DNA from: an uncultured Chlorobiaceae bacterium
Lineage (GTDB): Bacteria; Bacteroidota; Chlorobiia; Chlorobiales; Chlorobiaceae
Direction of reading: 5' to 3'
Assembly: GCA_903994455.1 (NCBI GenBank)
Contig: CAJEXI010000005.1
Location: 59,891 to 123,890 of the forward strand
Length of the DNA stretch: 64,000 bases
Part shown: positions 1 through 9,644 of the stretch, in pieces
Layout: every line of letters starts with the position of its first letter
How positions within the stretch are numbered: position 1 is the first letter of the stretch
Notes under the pieces: generated by a model
Told to the model about the DNA's origin: nothing
Seen by the model: only the letters and a program-made list of their open reading frames with translations
Databases searched by the model: none
Made by a program: the position numbers and the translations under genes

Positions 1-1
1 C

Positions 2-619
2 ATTCTGACAACCTTCAATGAGGTTGACATGCATGCGGTCATTGAGTTGCGCAACCGCTACAAGGTTGCCTTTGAAAAAGAGCACGGTGTCAAGCTCGGC
101 TTTATGTCCTTCTTTGTCAAGGCAACCGTACACGCCCTGCGCAAATATCCTGTCCTGAACGCTTCAGTTGACGGCAAGGATATCATTTATCACGGTTATT
201 TTGATATTGGAATTGCTGTCAGTTCACCAAGGGGTCTTGTTGTCCCTATCTTGCGCAATGTCGACCAGATGACCATTGCCGACATTGAAGGCAAAATTGC
301 CGACTATTCGACCAAGGCAAAATTGGGAACACTCTCTCTTGAAGAGCTGACCGGTGGCACCTTCTCGATTTCCAACGGAGGCGTTTTCGGTTCAATGCTT
401 TCAACACCGATCATCAATCCGCCGCAGTCTGCAATTCTTGGCATCCACGCCACCAAGGAGAGGCCGATTGTGGAAAACGGGCAGATCGTCATTCGACCGA
501 TGAACTATCTGGCCATGTCTTATGACCATCGGATTATCGACGGCAAGGAAGCGGTACTTGGTCTTGTTGCAATCAAAGATGCTCTGGAAGATCCGGCGCG
601 TCTCTTACTTGATCTTTAA
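2..619 (+). CDS. sucB: Dihydrolipoamide succinyltransferase (E2), C-terminal part, cut by window start
   Basis: The reading frame is open from base 2, so the gene begins outside the window and only the catalytic acyltransferase domain (about 205 residues) is present. E2 moves the acyl group from lipoamide to CoA in a 2-oxoacid dehydrogenase complex. The C-terminal active-site signature [12 protein letters not shown] (His and Asp of the CAT-like centre) is visible, with the typical ending DPARLLLDL. The exact signature favours the 2-oxoglutarate (SucB) type over the pyruvate type, but the lipoyl and E1-binding domains cannot be seen. lpdA follows after 15 bp, so E2 and E3 are probably co-transcribed. 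Confidence 0.88.
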   Translation: MLTTFNEVDMHAVIELRNRYKVAFEKEHGVKLGFMSFFVKATVHALRKYPVLNASVDGKDIIYHGYFDIGIAVSSPRGLVVPILRNVDQMTIADIEGKIADYSTKAKLGTLSLEELTGGTFSISNGGVFGSMLSTPIINPPQSAILGIHATKERPIVENGQIVIRPMNYLAMSYDHRIIDGKEAVLGLVAIKDALEDPARLLLDL

Positions 620-634
620 GGGAGAAATTATACT

Positions 635-2071
635 ATGAGCAAACAATTTGACGTTCTCGTTATTGGCGCTGGCCCTGGTGGGTACATCGCTGCAATCCGT
701 GCGGCACAGCTTGGCTTTTCAGTGGCCTGCTGCGAGTTCAGCGCTTATGACGATCCTGCCGGAGAACCACGGCTTGGCGGCACCTGTCTCAACGCAGGGT
801 GTATTCCCCTCAAAGCGCTTGTCGCTTCATCGGAAGCATACGAAAAAGCAGTGCTTCACCTCCCTGAGCATGGCATCACTGCTACCGGAATAAGCATTGA
901 TGTTGCAAAAATGCAAAAGCGCAAGGAGGCTATTGTCACCAAAATGACCTCCGGCGTAAAATTCCTTTTCCGTAAAAACAAAATCACTTTTCTCAAGGGC
1001 CGAGGCTCTTTTGCCGGAAAAACTGATGCCGGCTATCGGATCATCATCAGCGGACAAGATGGCGATGAGGAGGTGCTGTCACAGAAGGTGATTATTGCTA
1101 CAGGTTCAAAAGCCCGTCATATCCCCAACGTCCAGGTCGATAACGTAACGATTTGCGATAACGAAGGCGCACTGAAATTCACCGAAGCGCCAAAAAAACT
1201 GGGTGTCATTGGTGCGGGTGTCATTGGCCTTGAAGTGGGTTCGGTCTGGCGCAGACTCGGTGCAGAGATTACGGTTCTTGAAGTGATGCCCTCGTTTCTT
1301 GGTGCCGCCGACGAAAGTATTTCAAGAGAGGCTTCCAAACTCTTTTTAAAACAGGGCCTGAACATCAAGCTCGGTGTCAGAATCGGCCAGGCTAAACTCA
1401 CCAAAGATGGTGTCAGCATTGCCTATACTGACGATCAGGGTTCAGAACATACCCTCGAATGCGACAAGCTGATTGTCTCCGTTGGCCGTACTCCAAACAC
1501 TGAAAAGCTCAACCTTGAGGCTGTCGGCCTGCAGACCGATGAACGAGGCTTTATTCCCGTCAACGACCATTGCGCTACTGCCGCTCCCGGTGTTTATGCC
1601 ATCGGAGATGTGGTGCGGGGCCCCATGCTGGCACACAAGGCTGAAGACGAAGGCGTGATGGTGGCCGAACTGCTGGCAGGTCAGAAGCCGCACCTCGACT
1701 ACAACAGCATGCCCTGGGTTATCTACACCACCCCGGAAATTGCCTGGGTTGGAAAAACCGAACAGCAGCTTCGCTCTGAAGGACGCGACTACAAAACAGG
1801 ACAATTTCCTTTTGCGGCCAACGGACGGGCACTGGGCCTTGGTGATGCGGATGGGTTTATCAAAATGCTTGCTGATGCAAAAACCGATGAAATTCTCGGC
1901 GTACACATTATTGGAGCAAGCGCCTCCGACCTGATCGCTGAAGCTGCGCTTGCCATGGAGTTTCATGCATCATCCGAGGATGTGGCCCGCACCTGCCATC
2001 CTCATCCAAGCCTTTCGGAGGTGATGCGCGAAGCCGCTCTCGCCATTGAAAAGCGTGCGCTTAATATGTAA
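635..2071 (+). CDS. lpdA: Dihydrolipoamide dehydrogenase (E3)
   Basis: 478 residues, the usual E3 length. The flavoprotein reoxidises dihydrolipoamide with NAD+ and is the third subunit of 2-oxoacid dehydrogenase complexes. The N-terminal FAD fingerprint GAGPGGYIAAIRAAQ (about residues 11-25), the redox disulfide motif GGTCLNAGCIP (about 48-58), the second Rossmann motif GAGVIGLEVGSVWRRLG (NAD) and the C-terminal His-Glu region (HPHPSLSE) are all present. The ATG start follows GGGAGAAA. It lies 15 bp after sucB and ends 3 bp before the convergent hypE. Confidence 0.96.
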   Translation: MSKQFDVLVIGAGPGGYIAAIRAAQLGFSVACCEFSAYDDPAGEPRLGGTCLNAGCIPLKALVASSEAYEKAVLHLPEHGITATGISIDVAKMQKRKEAIVTKMTSGVKFLFRKNKITFLKGRGSFAGKTDAGYRIIISGQDGDEEVLSQKVIIATGSKARHIPNVQVDNVTICDNEGALKFTEAPKKLGVIGAGVIGLEVGSVWRRLGAEITVLEVMPSFLGAADESISREASKLFLKQGLNIKLGVRIGQAKLTKDGVSIAYTDDQGSEHTLECDKLIVSVGRTPNTEKLNLEAVGLQTDERGFIPVNDHCATAAPGVYAIGDVVRGPMLAHKAEDEGVMVAELLAGQKPHLDYNSMPWVIYTTPEIAWVGKTEQQLRSEGRDYKTGQFPFAANGRALGLGDADGFIKMLADAKTDEILGVHIIGASASDLIAEAALAMEFHASSEDVARTCHPHPSLSEVMREAALAIEKRALNM

Positions 2072-2074
2072 TGC

Positions 2075-3121
2075 TCAGCAGATTCTTGGTAACTGTTCAC
2101 CAAGCGGAAGATCAATAATCCGTCGGCTGCCATACACTGTACGCATGACCACCATACCGGGATGATCGTCAACCACCGATCCGATGATGACGGCATCCCG
2201 GCCATGGTCGAAGTTCCGCATCACCTCAAGAACCTTCCCGGCATCACCTGCCGCCACAGCGACAACAAGTTTGCCTTCATTGGCCACATGGAGGGGATCA
2301 ATACCAAGCAGTTCACAGGCACCCCGAACATCGGGTTTAACAGGAATTGTGGTCTCATGGATCTCAATGCCGACAGAAGAGGATTGTGCAAGTTCATTAA
2401 GGGTTGCTGCCACTCCCCCTCTGGTCGGGTCTCGCATGGCATGGATGGTAAACGGGACTGCATCAAGCATTGCACTGATCATGCCATTGAGCGCACCACA
2501 ATCGCTTGTTATCCTTGACTGGAATGAGAGACCTGTGCGCGAGGTCATGATGGCCATCCCATGATCGCCGACGGTTCCTGACAGAATAATGCTGTCGCCC
2601 GCCTTCAGGTTTCGGCACGAGAGGTTGACTCCCTCTCTGATAACTCCGATGCCGGAGGTATTGATAAAAATCCGGTCGCACTGCCCTTTGCCGACCACTT
2701 TGGTGTCGCCGGTCACCATCATCACTCCTGCCCGATGAGCAGCTTCGGCCATGCTTTTGACAATGACTTCAAGCTCTGCCAGCGAAAACCCCTCTTCAAG
2801 CACGAAGCCCGCGCTGAGATAGAGAGGCTTTGCTCCGCCAACTGCCAGGTCGTTGACAGTACCGTTAACAGCAAGCTCTCCAATGTTGCCACCAGGGAAA
2901 AAAATGGGGCTCACCACGTAGGTGTCGGTAGTAAATGCAATTCGTCCAGACGGAAGATCAAGCTTTGCCTGATCGTCAAGCAGGTCGAGGAAGGAGTTGT
3001 GAAGGTGTGGCATAAACACCCGCTGCATGAGCGCCTGCGATAACCGCCCCCCGGCACCATGGGCCATCTGGACAGTTTCGTGCTGCATAATCGGGGCTGG
3101 ACAGGTCTGGACAATGGTCAT
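2075..3121 (-). CDS. hypE: [NiFe] hydrogenase maturation protein HypE
   Basis: 348 residues. HypE dehydrates a carbamoyl group, received from HypF on its C-terminal cysteine, to thiocyanate, the source of the cyanide ligands of the NiFe(CN)2CO centre. The N-terminus has the AIR-synthase-like GAGG motif ([14 protein letters not shown]), followed by DTYVVSP and GDTKVV ATP-binding segments. The protein ends in LPRIC, the conserved C-terminal cysteine motif. It overlaps hypD by 4 bp, so hypC-hypD-hypE form one operon. Confidence 0.96.
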   Translation of the reverse strand: MTIVQTCPAPIMQHETVQMAHGAGGRLSQALMQRVFMPHLHNSFLDLLDDQAKLDLPSGRIAFTTDTYVVSPIFFPGGNIGELAVNGTVNDLAVGGAKPLYLSAGFVLEEGFSLAELEVIVKSMAEAAHRAGVMMVTGDTKVVGKGQCDRIFINTSGIGVIREGVNLSCRNLKAGDSIILSGTVGDHGMAIMTSRTGLSFQSRITSDCGALNGMISAMLDAVPFTIHAMRDPTRGGVAATLNELAQSSSVGIEIHETTIPVKPDVRGACELLGIDPLHVANEGKLVVAVAAGDAGKVLEVMRNFDHGRDAVIIGSVVDDHPGMVVMRTVYGSRRIIDLPLGEQLPRIC

Positions 3122-4221
3122 GGGGTAAGATGATAGTTATAGTATGCAGCACAGGCCCCTTCGGATGAGACCATGGTGGCACCAAGCGGATGCTCTGGCG
3201 TACACTCTTTCGCAAAAGCGGGACAGCCATCGGGCTTCAGCATCCCCTGCAGCACCCTGCCGCTCATGCAGAGTGGAGACTCTTGTGCACAGATATTGGT
3301 GACCTGAAACCTTTTTTCGGCATCAAACGAGGCAAACTCCCTCCTGAGACCAAGACCGCTGCCAGGAATCGGGCCAAGGCCGCGCCACTGACGGTCGGTC
3401 ACCTCAAAGACTTTCATGATAATCTCCCGCGCCAAAGGGTTGCCTTCACGGCTTACGACACGCCCGTAACGGTTCACTACCCCTGACTTGCCCTCTTCCA
3501 ACAACTCAATGGTTTTGAGAATCCCCGCAAGCAAGTCCACAGGTTCAAAACCGGTCGGCACAATCGGCACCTGAAACTCACGGGCGATCGGCTCATACTC
3601 CTCATAACCCATCACCGCGCAGACGTGCCCCGCTGCAAGGAAACCCTGAACCCGATTTTCCGGTGAAGAGAGAATAGCCCGCATGGCTGGCGGCACCATC
3701 ACCTGGCTCACCAGAACACTGAAGTTCTCAATTCCCTCTCGTGCGGCTTGCCAGACCACCATAGCATTGGCCGGAGCCGTCGTTTCAAATCCAACAGCAA
3801 AAAAGACCACCTCTTTTGAAGGGTTATCGCGGGCAATCTGCAGGGCATCAAGAGGCGAAAAAACAATGCGCACGTCCCCTCCTGCACTGCGCACCATAAA
3901 GAGATCTCTTGCATTGCCGGGTACACGCAACATATCGCCGAAACTGGTAAAAATCACCTCTTCCCGTGCAGCAATAGCCAGAGCCCGCTCAATGGATTCA
4001 AGCGGAGTCACACAAACCGGGCAGCCGGGACCATGCACCAGCTCGATAGTATCGGGCAGCAATTGGTCGATGCCGTTTCGGATAATGGAGTGCGTTTGCC
4101 CGCCGCAGATCTCCATGATGCTCCAGTGCCTGGCAGTTTTTCTGCGGATCTCTTCAAGCAGCTTCAGGGCAAGCTGAGGATCACGGTATTCGTCGATGTA
4201 TTTCATTGGTCTCAGCTTCAC
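3118..4221 (-). CDS. hypD: [NiFe] hydrogenase maturation protein HypD
   Basis: 367 residues. HypD is the iron-sulfur scaffold that, with HypC, assembles Fe(CN)2CO. The conserved CGGQTHSI motif lies near residue 39 and [11 protein letters not shown] near residues 64-74, followed later by [20 protein letters not shown]. Cysteines of the C-terminal [4Fe-4S] region are present. The start shown is a GTG overlapping the hypC stop by 4 bp; an ATG five codons downstream (4206) is an equally possible start. Confidence 0.96.
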   Translation of the reverse strand: MKLRPMKYIDEYRDPQLALKLLEEIRRKTARHWSIMEICGGQTHSIIRNGIDQLLPDTIELVHGPGCPVCVTPLESIERALAIAAREEVIFTSFGDMLRVPGNARDLFMVRSAGGDVRIVFSPLDALQIARDNPSKEVVFFAVGFETTAPANAMVVWQAAREGIENFSVLVSQVMVPPAMRAILSSPENRVQGFLAAGHVCAVMGYEEYEPIAREFQVPIVPTGFEPVDLLAGILKTIELLEEGKSGVVNRYGRVVSREGNPLAREIIMKVFEVTDRQWRGLGPIPGSGLGLRREFASFDAEKRFQVTNICAQESPLCMSGRVLQGMLKPDGCPAFAKECTPEHPLGATMVSSEGACAAYYNYHLTP

Positions 4222-4490
4222 AACGATTCCGCTGAGGGAAGCTCTTCATCAGGCTGGAATGCCCCGCTCTCAATCAGCTCCTGCCAAAGCTTCAGGCTCT
4301 CAGCCGCCTCCTCTTCATCGATGATTTTCAGGGCAAACCCGGCATGAACAATGGTGTACTGGCCAACCTTGATGTCGGGCACATATTCAAGACAAGCTCT
4401 TGTTTTTGAACCATTCACATCGATAGTGCCCATTTTCAGGCCGTTTTCGATTGTGAGTTCAAGGAGTTTTCCGGGGATAGCAAGGCACAT
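4218..4490 (-). CDS. hypC: [NiFe] hydrogenase maturation chaperone HypC
   Basis: 90 residues. It begins [12 protein letters not shown], with the essential Cys2 that binds iron and HypD or the hydrogenase large-subunit precursor. The small chaperone shuttles the Fe(CN)2CO group. It is the first gene of hypCDE. A probable terminator between hypF and hypC suggests that this operon has its own promoter in the roughly 90 bp upstream. Confidence 0.95.
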   Translation of the reverse strand: MCLAIPGKLLELTIENGLKMGTIDVNGSKTRACLEYVPDIKVGQYTIVHAGFALKIIDEEEAAESLKLWQELIESGAFQPDEELPSAESL

Positions 4491-4529
4491 GGGTGTCTGA
4501 AGCTGAAGTTATGAAACATTCATTCAAGG

Positions 4530-4556
4530 TAAGAAAAAAAGACCCCTCCACCAGAA
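4530..4556 (-). terminator. Probable intrinsic terminator after hypF
   Basis: On the minus strand a short GC-rich hairpin (CCCCT arm pairing with AGGGG, loop about 8 nt) is followed by a run of T (TTTTTTT). It lies 25-50 bp after the hypF stop and before hypC, and so separates the two hyp operons. The stem is short, hence moderate confidence. Confidence 0.55.
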
Positions 4557-4581
4557 GGGGGCGTTGGTTGATTTTGTGTCT

Positions 4582-7179
4582 TTACCCTATACAACGACTC
4601 TTCAGAAAATTTCGCCCGATAATCGCCTGACCGAGCGAAAGACCGCCATCATTGGTTGGTACATGGGCATGGGTGAGCACCTTGTAACCTGAAGATTGCA
4701 GTTCATGAAGCATGGTTGTAAAAAGAAGCTCATTCTGGAAGACACCTCCACTGAGCACGACGGTTGTTATGCCGGTGGCTTTGGATGCTTTTTCGATACC
4801 ATCACAGAAACTGCTTGATAAGGTACGATGAAACCTTTGACTGATTTCCTGTACCGGCATTCCCTGTTTCAGAACAGAGACAATCTCGTTAATCATGGGC
4901 GTGACCCGAATAATCCAGCGAGCGCTGCCCTCTTGCCCGGCATTTTTGTTGCCGTTGATTCCCTCTGCATTATTATTTGGAGGGTTACGCGAAGTGGCTG
5001 CCTCTCTCTTTCCATGAACATGTTCTTGGTCCGTGTGCGGTAACCGATAGGCTAAGGAAGGATCACAATGAAGAGCGTGACAAAACTCTTTATCGCCAAC
5101 TCTCCCCCCCGCCGCGTGCATCAGCGCTATGGCAGCCTCTCCTTCATACGTGATATCCCCTCGCAGATTGCAGAGCGCAGCAACAGCATCGAACAGGCGC
5201 CCACAGCTTGAGGTTTCAACAATGTTTACCTTTTTTTCGAGCAGTTCAAGAATTTGCGCGACATTCCGCCCTTTCATAAACTGCAGGTCGGGAAGGAGCG
5301 CACAACTTCTGTGAAGATAACCAAGCGCCAGACGCCATGGCTGCATCACTGCTGCATCACCGCCCGGCAGTGGCATGGACTCCAGCGAGGCAAACCGTTC
5401 CACTCCGGCAGCGTCACCAATCAACACCTCACCACCCCATATCGAGCCATCACTTCCGTAGCCCGTTCCATCAAGGATAAGACCAATCGCGGGCCCCTCC
5501 TCCCTGTTTTCGGCAAGGCAGGCAACAAGATGGGCATGATGATGCTGCACACCAAGTACCGGAATATGCTGCTGTTCCGCCCACCGGGTGGTCATGTAGT
5601 CAGGATGCAAGTCATGCACGACAAGCTGAGGTGTTACCTGAAAAAGGCGCTGCAAGTGGGCGACAACCTGCTCAAAATGGCGGTACGCCTCAAAGTTTTT
5701 CATGTCGCCGATATGCTGGCTCATCAACGCATGATTGCCTTTCAGCAGGGTAATGGTGTTTTTAAGCTCCCCCCCCGTGCCAAGTACTGTGGGCCCGCCT
5801 TCACGGAGCAAGATTGGCGCAGGCACGTATCCCCTGCTTCGCCTGATTTGCCGAAGCTCTCCTGCAAGATGAATGGTCACCGAATCGTCACATTTGAGGT
5901 AAATCGGGCGATTGTGGAGCAACAATATATCGGCAATACCCTGAAGTCTGGAGAGCGCTTCATCATTCTCATTGACAATGGGCTCTTCGCTGAAATTGGC
6001 GCTGGTCATCACCAGAGCATCGAGACTCTCCTCAAAGAGCAAGGTATGCAGCGGTGTAGAGGGAAGCATGACTCCAAGGCGATCGTTACCCGGCGCTACG
6101 GATGGTGCCAGCATGCAGCTTTTCCTCTTTTTCAGAAGCACAATGGGCGCTTCCGCTGATGTCAATGCTGCGAATTCACCATCGCTCACGTCGCAGAAGC
6201 TCCGCACCTTCGCCATATCACGCATCATCACCGCAAAGGGTTTTGCCTCACGCCCTTTCCGCTCTCTCAGCCGCCGCACTGCAGCATCGTTTCGGGCATC
6301 GACCGCCAGATGAAAACCGCCAAGCCCCTTTATAGCCAGAATAAGCCCCCGTTTCAGCATCGCCACAGCTTCTGCTGCAACATCACCCTTCAACGACTGG
6401 CCATGCTCCTGCCAAACATCAGACTGTGACTTATGAGACTCTGCCTCGCCATCAACGACCTGAGGCTGGTCACTATCCAGAATAACTTTTGGCTCCCCAT
6501 GAACAAGAGTGAGATCAAATTCAGCTTCACCAGCGTTACGCATCTGCACACCACAGGCATCCAGCAGGGTAAGAGAAGGACCGCACACGAGACATGCATT
6601 GGGCTGCGCATGAAAACGGCGGTCAAGAAGATCGTGGTACTCCCGCTCGCACTCCGGACACATCGTGAAAGAGTGCATCGAAGTAAAGGGACGGTCGTAA
6701 GGCAGACGATCAACGATGGTGTATCGAGGGCCGCAATTGGTGCAGTTGATGAAGGGATAACGATACCGGCGGTTTAACGGATCAAGTAGTTCACGACGGC
6801 AATCGCTGCAAAGGGCAATATCAGGCGGAATGAGGGTTTCAACATCGGTATCAGCACTCGAATTTGCAATGATAAAGCGCTCCTCCGCAACACACTCAAG
6901 AGCGCTCACTGTCATTGCCTCAATGCGGGCAAGCGGTGGAAGGTCGCTCTTGAGTGCACAACAAAAACTGTCGAGAAGCCTGGAAACGCCCTGCACCTCA
7001 ATCAAAACGCCTGACGGGGTATTGCGGATAAACCCTTTCAGCCCGAAACCGACGGCAATCCGGTAAACAAACGGCCGGAACCCGACCCCCTGTACAATCC
7101 CGTTAACCAGCAGACGACGACGCGCTTCTCCCTGAATACTCAATGGTGTATCAATCTCTTTTCGAGCCACTCCTGCCAT
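4582..7179 (-). CDS. hypF: Carbamoyltransferase HypF
   Basis: 865 residues, longer than the roughly 750-790 usual for the family. HypF makes the thiocarbamate on HypE from carbamoyl phosphate and ATP. Domains in order: acylphosphatase-like N-terminus (GIVQGVGFRPFVYR, about 28-41), two CxxC zinc-finger pairs (CSDCRREL; CTNCGP; CPECERE; CLVCGP), a YrdC-like domain (IKGLGGFHLA), and a Kae1-like domain with HHHAHLVACLAE and LSGGVFQN. The excess length comes from two low-complexity polar inserts, one before the YrdC domain and one near residues 730-760 rich in Asn, Gly and Lys. The start overlaps the hypB end by 40 bp. Confidence 0.95.
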   Translation of the reverse strand: MAGVARKEIDTPLSIQGEARRRLLVNGIVQGVGFRPFVYRIAVGFGLKGFIRNTPSGVLIEVQGVSRLLDSFCCALKSDLPPLARIEAMTVSALECVAEERFIIANSSADTDVETLIPPDIALCSDCRRELLDPLNRRYRYPFINCTNCGPRYTIVDRLPYDRPFTSMHSFTMCPECEREYHDLLDRRFHAQPNACLVCGPSLTLLDACGVQMRNAGEAEFDLTLVHGEPKVILDSDQPQVVDGEAESHKSQSDVWQEHGQSLKGDVAAEAVAMLKRGLILAIKGLGGFHLAVDARNDAAVRRLRERKGREAKPFAVMMRDMAKVRSFCDVSDGEFAALTSAEAPIVLLKKRKSCMLAPSVAPGNDRLGVMLPSTPLHTLLFEESLDALVMTSANFSEEPIVNENDEALSRLQGIADILLLHNRPIYLKCDDSVTIHLAGELRQIRRSRGYVPAPILLREGGPTVLGTGGELKNTITLLKGNHALMSQHIGDMKNFEAYRHFEQVVAHLQRLFQVTPQLVVHDLHPDYMTTRWAEQQHIPVLGVQHHHAHLVACLAENREEGPAIGLILDGTGYGSDGSIWGGEVLIGDAAGVERFASLESMPLPGGDAAVMQPWRLALGYLHRSCALLPDLQFMKGRNVAQILELLEKKVNIVETSSCGRLFDAVAALCNLRGDITYEGEAAIALMHAAGGRVGDKEFCHALHCDPSLAYRLPHTDQEHVHGKREAATSRNPPNNNAEGINGNKNAGQEGSARWIIRVTPMINEIVSVLKQGMPVQEISQRFHRTLSSSFCDGIEKASKATGITTVVLSGGVFQNELLFTTMLHELQSSGYKVLTHAHVPTNDGGLSLGQAIIGRNFLKSRCIG

Positions 7180-8009
7180 ACCGCAAGCCCCTCACCGGTT
7201 TTCGCCGACACTTCGAACCATCCGAGATGGTGGTTGACCCGCATGGCATTCTCCCGACACTTCGCCACATCAAACTCCACGTAAGGCAGCAGATCAATCT
7301 TGTTGAGGATGCAGAGATCGGCCTCATGAAAGATGGTCGGGTACTTCAGTGGCTTGTCGTCGCCCTCAGTCACGCTGATAATCACCACTTTCAGAGCCTC
7401 GCCAAGGTCAAAGAGCGCCGGGCAGACAAGGTTGCCGACGTTCTCGATACAGAGCAGCGAGTTATCCTGCAAGTCGAGTTCCTTGACCGCACGGTTGACC
7501 ATCAGTGCGTCAAGATGACATCCAGAACCAGTATTGATCTGAATCACCGGCACGCCAAGCGCATGAATACGGTCAGCATCATTGGTGGTCTGCTGGTCAC
7601 CTTCAATAACGGCAACCGGAAAACGCTGTTGCAGCAATGGTATGATTTGTTCGAGCACCGAGGTTTTTCCTGAGCCTGGAGAACTGAGAAAATTCAGGGC
7701 AAAAATGTTCTTTGCCTCAAAGTATCCACGATTTCTTTCGGCAAGAAGATTGTTTTGCTGGAGAACATCCTGCTCAAGCATAATCTTCCGGCTTCTCCCT
7801 TCATGGTGATGATGATCGTGAGCATGATCGTGCCCATGGGCGTGATCGTGGCGCTCCCCGTGGAAATGATCGTGACCATGATGCTCCCCATCGGCATGAG
7901 GATGGGTATGCTCTTCTGCGCCAGGGGTGACATGAACATGATAATCGCTCTCACCGGGTTTGCGAAGCACTGCCCCGCCATCAGCCGAACAACCGCAGGT
8001 ATCGCACAT
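7140..8009 (-). CDS. hypB: Hydrogenase nickel-insertion GTPase HypB
   Basis: 289 residues. HypB is a GTPase of the SIMIBI class that delivers nickel with HypA. The N-terminus MCDTCGC carries the high-affinity metal-binding cysteines. Residues about 23-67 are a histidine-rich stretch (HDHAHGHDHAHDHHHH and similar), which in related proteins stores Ni or Zn. The GTPase domain has the P-loop SSPGSGKTSV, and NKIDLLPY fits the NKxD base-specificity motif. It follows hypA by 4 bp and overlaps hypF, forming hypABF. Confidence 0.97.
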   Translation of the reverse strand: MCDTCGCSADGGAVLRKPGESDYHVHVTPGAEEHTHPHADGEHHGHDHFHGERHDHAHGHDHAHDHHHHEGRSRKIMLEQDVLQQNNLLAERNRGYFEAKNIFALNFLSSPGSGKTSVLEQIIPLLQQRFPVAVIEGDQQTTNDADRIHALGVPVIQINTGSGCHLDALMVNRAVKELDLQDNSLLCIENVGNLVCPALFDLGEALKVVIISVTEGDDKPLKYPTIFHEADLCILNKIDLLPYVEFDVAKCRENAMRVNHHLGWFEVSAKTGEGLAVWQEWLEKRLIHH

Positions 8010-8013
8010 TCTT

Positions 8014-8367
8014 TTACTCTCCCTCTTCTTCTATGGTTATTGATTGAATGAGAAACTCCTCACCGGAGACAATCTTTATCCGAAGCGAACGACATTCGGG
8101 ACACTCGGCATAATAAAAAGTGACAGAAAACCTCATGCCGCACTCCCCGCACTCGCCGATACCTTCTGGCTCGTCAACAGCAAGCACAGCCCCTTCAGCC
8201 TGCGTCCCTTTCGCAGCGGCTGAAAAACAAAATTTAAGGGATTCCGGCTCAATTCCGGCGAGTTTACCGATCAGGAGATCAACGCCTGAAATCCTGCCAG
8301 CACCCTCCTCTCGCGCTTTTGCCTCAACAGCTTCAACGATTGAAAGCGCAATACTCATCTCGTGCAT
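8014..8367 (-). CDS. hypA: Hydrogenase nickel chaperone HypA
   Basis: 117 residues from the internal ATG at 8367, which gives the canonical N-terminus MHEMSIALSIVEAV; His2 is the nickel ligand. The longer open frame up to 8631 lacks family similarity and runs through an inverted-repeat element, so it was not used. Two CxxC pairs (CGECGM and CPECRS) form the zinc site. First gene of hypABF. Confidence 0.95.
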   Translation of the reverse strand: MHEMSIALSIVEAVEAKAREEGAGRISGVDLLIGKLAGIEPESLKFCFSAAAKGTQAEGAVLAVDEPEGIGECGECGMRFSVTFYYAECPECRSLRIKIVSGEEFLIQSITIEEEGE

Positions 8368-8507
8368 AACTGACAGTGGAGAATATTTCTTTCCAAAAAC
8401 TTCCGCCCAGCCAAGCGTCTCTCTTCTCTTTGCCCCAAATATACAACTCCCCGGCCAAACCACCTCCATCCCTCCCCTAAGCAAGCCTGATTTCTTGTCC
8501 TGGGAAT

Positions 8508-8561
8508 GCCGAGTTCCAGCTTGGCAACAGGGATTAGTAAAATGCCGAGCTGGAACTCGGC
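8508..8561. repeat. 14-bp inverted repeat with GCCGAGTTCCAGCT arms
   Basis: The arms at 8508-8521 and 8548-8561 are perfect reverse complements separated by 26 bp. This fits a small dispersed palindromic element (REP-like) in the 320-bp divergent intergenic region between hypA and pyrB. No T-run follows, so it does not look like a simple intrinsic terminator. No protein gene was seen in 8368-8687. Confidence 0.6.
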
Positions 8562-8687
8562 GTTTCCGGGGCTTCGGGAGATCAGGATACTGGCTACTAA
8601 TCACTTCCCCAAAGTAATTCACGATCTTCAATTTTTATTGTACATTTCAGAAAAATCTTCCTGAAACACAGCAAATAACAGCAAGAG

Positions 8688-9623
8688 TTGAAGCACCTTA
8701 CAGGATTATGCAATGTACCGGCCAGTGACATTACGAAACTTCTTGACATGGCCGACGGGTTCAAAAAAGAGCTGATCACCGGAAACCCCTCTTTTGAACA
8801 ATCTCTTCGCAATAAACGCATTGCACTGATTTTTTTTGAAAACTCTACCCGTACCCGATTTTCTTTTGAATTGGCAGCCCGCTATCTTGGAGCCGGAACA
8901 CTGAACTTCAGCGCCTCTTCAAGCAGTGTCAGCAAGGGCGAAACCTTGAGCGATACCATCAAAAACCTTGAAGCGATGCAGGTGGATGCCTTCGTCTTGC
9001 GCCATCCCTCTTCAGGAGCGGCAGATCTCATCACCGGCATCACCTCAAAAAACGTCATTAACGCTGGCGATGGATCGCATGAGCACCCGACACAGGCGCT
9101 GCTCGACATGTTTACCCTTCGCGACTATTTTGGCAAAATCGAAGGGCTCAGGGTCATCATCATCGGCGATGTGCTGCACAGCCGTGTCGCACGTTCCAAC
9201 ATCTATGGTCTTCTTACCGCTGGCGCTGAAATCGGGATCTGCTGTCCGATTACCCTCATGCCACCTGATGCTGACAGACTGGGAATAACCCTTTTTACCA
9301 ACCTCGACAAAGCCATTGCCTGGGCTGATACCGCCATCGTGCTTCGCCTTCAACTTGAACGCGCAACCGGCGGCTACCTGCCCTCTCTCGAAGAGTACTC
9401 CGTCTACTATGGCCTCACAGACGAACGGCTGGAACGCATACAGAAACATCTTCTGGTGCTTCACCCCGGACCAATAAACCGGGAAATCGAAATCGCAAAC
9501 AATGTTGCTGACCGCATTCAGCCCCCCGGCTACTCGAAAAGCATGCTGCTTGAACAGGTAACCAATGGGGTTGCCGTCCGCATGGCGGTTCTGAAAACCT
9601 TGCTTGCCCAGGAAAACAGTTGA
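8688..9623 (+). CDS. pyrB: Aspartate carbamoyltransferase catalytic subunit
   Basis: 311 residues. It catalyses carbamoyl phosphate plus aspartate to carbamoylaspartate, the first committed step of pyrimidine synthesis. The carbamoyl-phosphate site FFENSTRTRFSFE (STRTR about 48-52), HPTQALLDMF and the aspartate-loop ending HPGPINREIE are present. The start used is TTG at 8688, which gives a normal N-terminus (KHLTGLCNVPASD); no ATG with homologous sequence lies upstream. No pyrI is seen next to it. Confidence 0.95.
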   Translation: MKHLTGLCNVPASDITKLLDMADGFKKELITGNPSFEQSLRNKRIALIFFENSTRTRFSFELAARYLGAGTLNFSASSSSVSKGETLSDTIKNLEAMQVDAFVLRHPSSGAADLITGITSKNVINAGDGSHEHPTQALLDMFTLRDYFGKIEGLRVIIIGDVLHSRVARSNIYGLLTAGAEIGICCPITLMPPDADRLGITLFTNLDKAIAWADTAIVLRLQLERATGGYLPSLEEYSVYYGLTDERLERIQKHLLVLHPGPINREIEIANNVADRIQPPGYSKSMLLEQVTNGVAVRMAVLKTLLAQENS

Positions 9624-9644
9624 GCATAACCATAACCCCTTAAC

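Noticed and set aside
5254..6159. 301-codon plus-strand ORF antisense to hypF
   Set aside because: It is the shadow of a well-supported gene and shows no recognisable protein.
8368..8631. N-terminal extension of hypA
   Set aside because: The canonical MHEMSIAL start is at 8367; the extension crosses a palindromic element.
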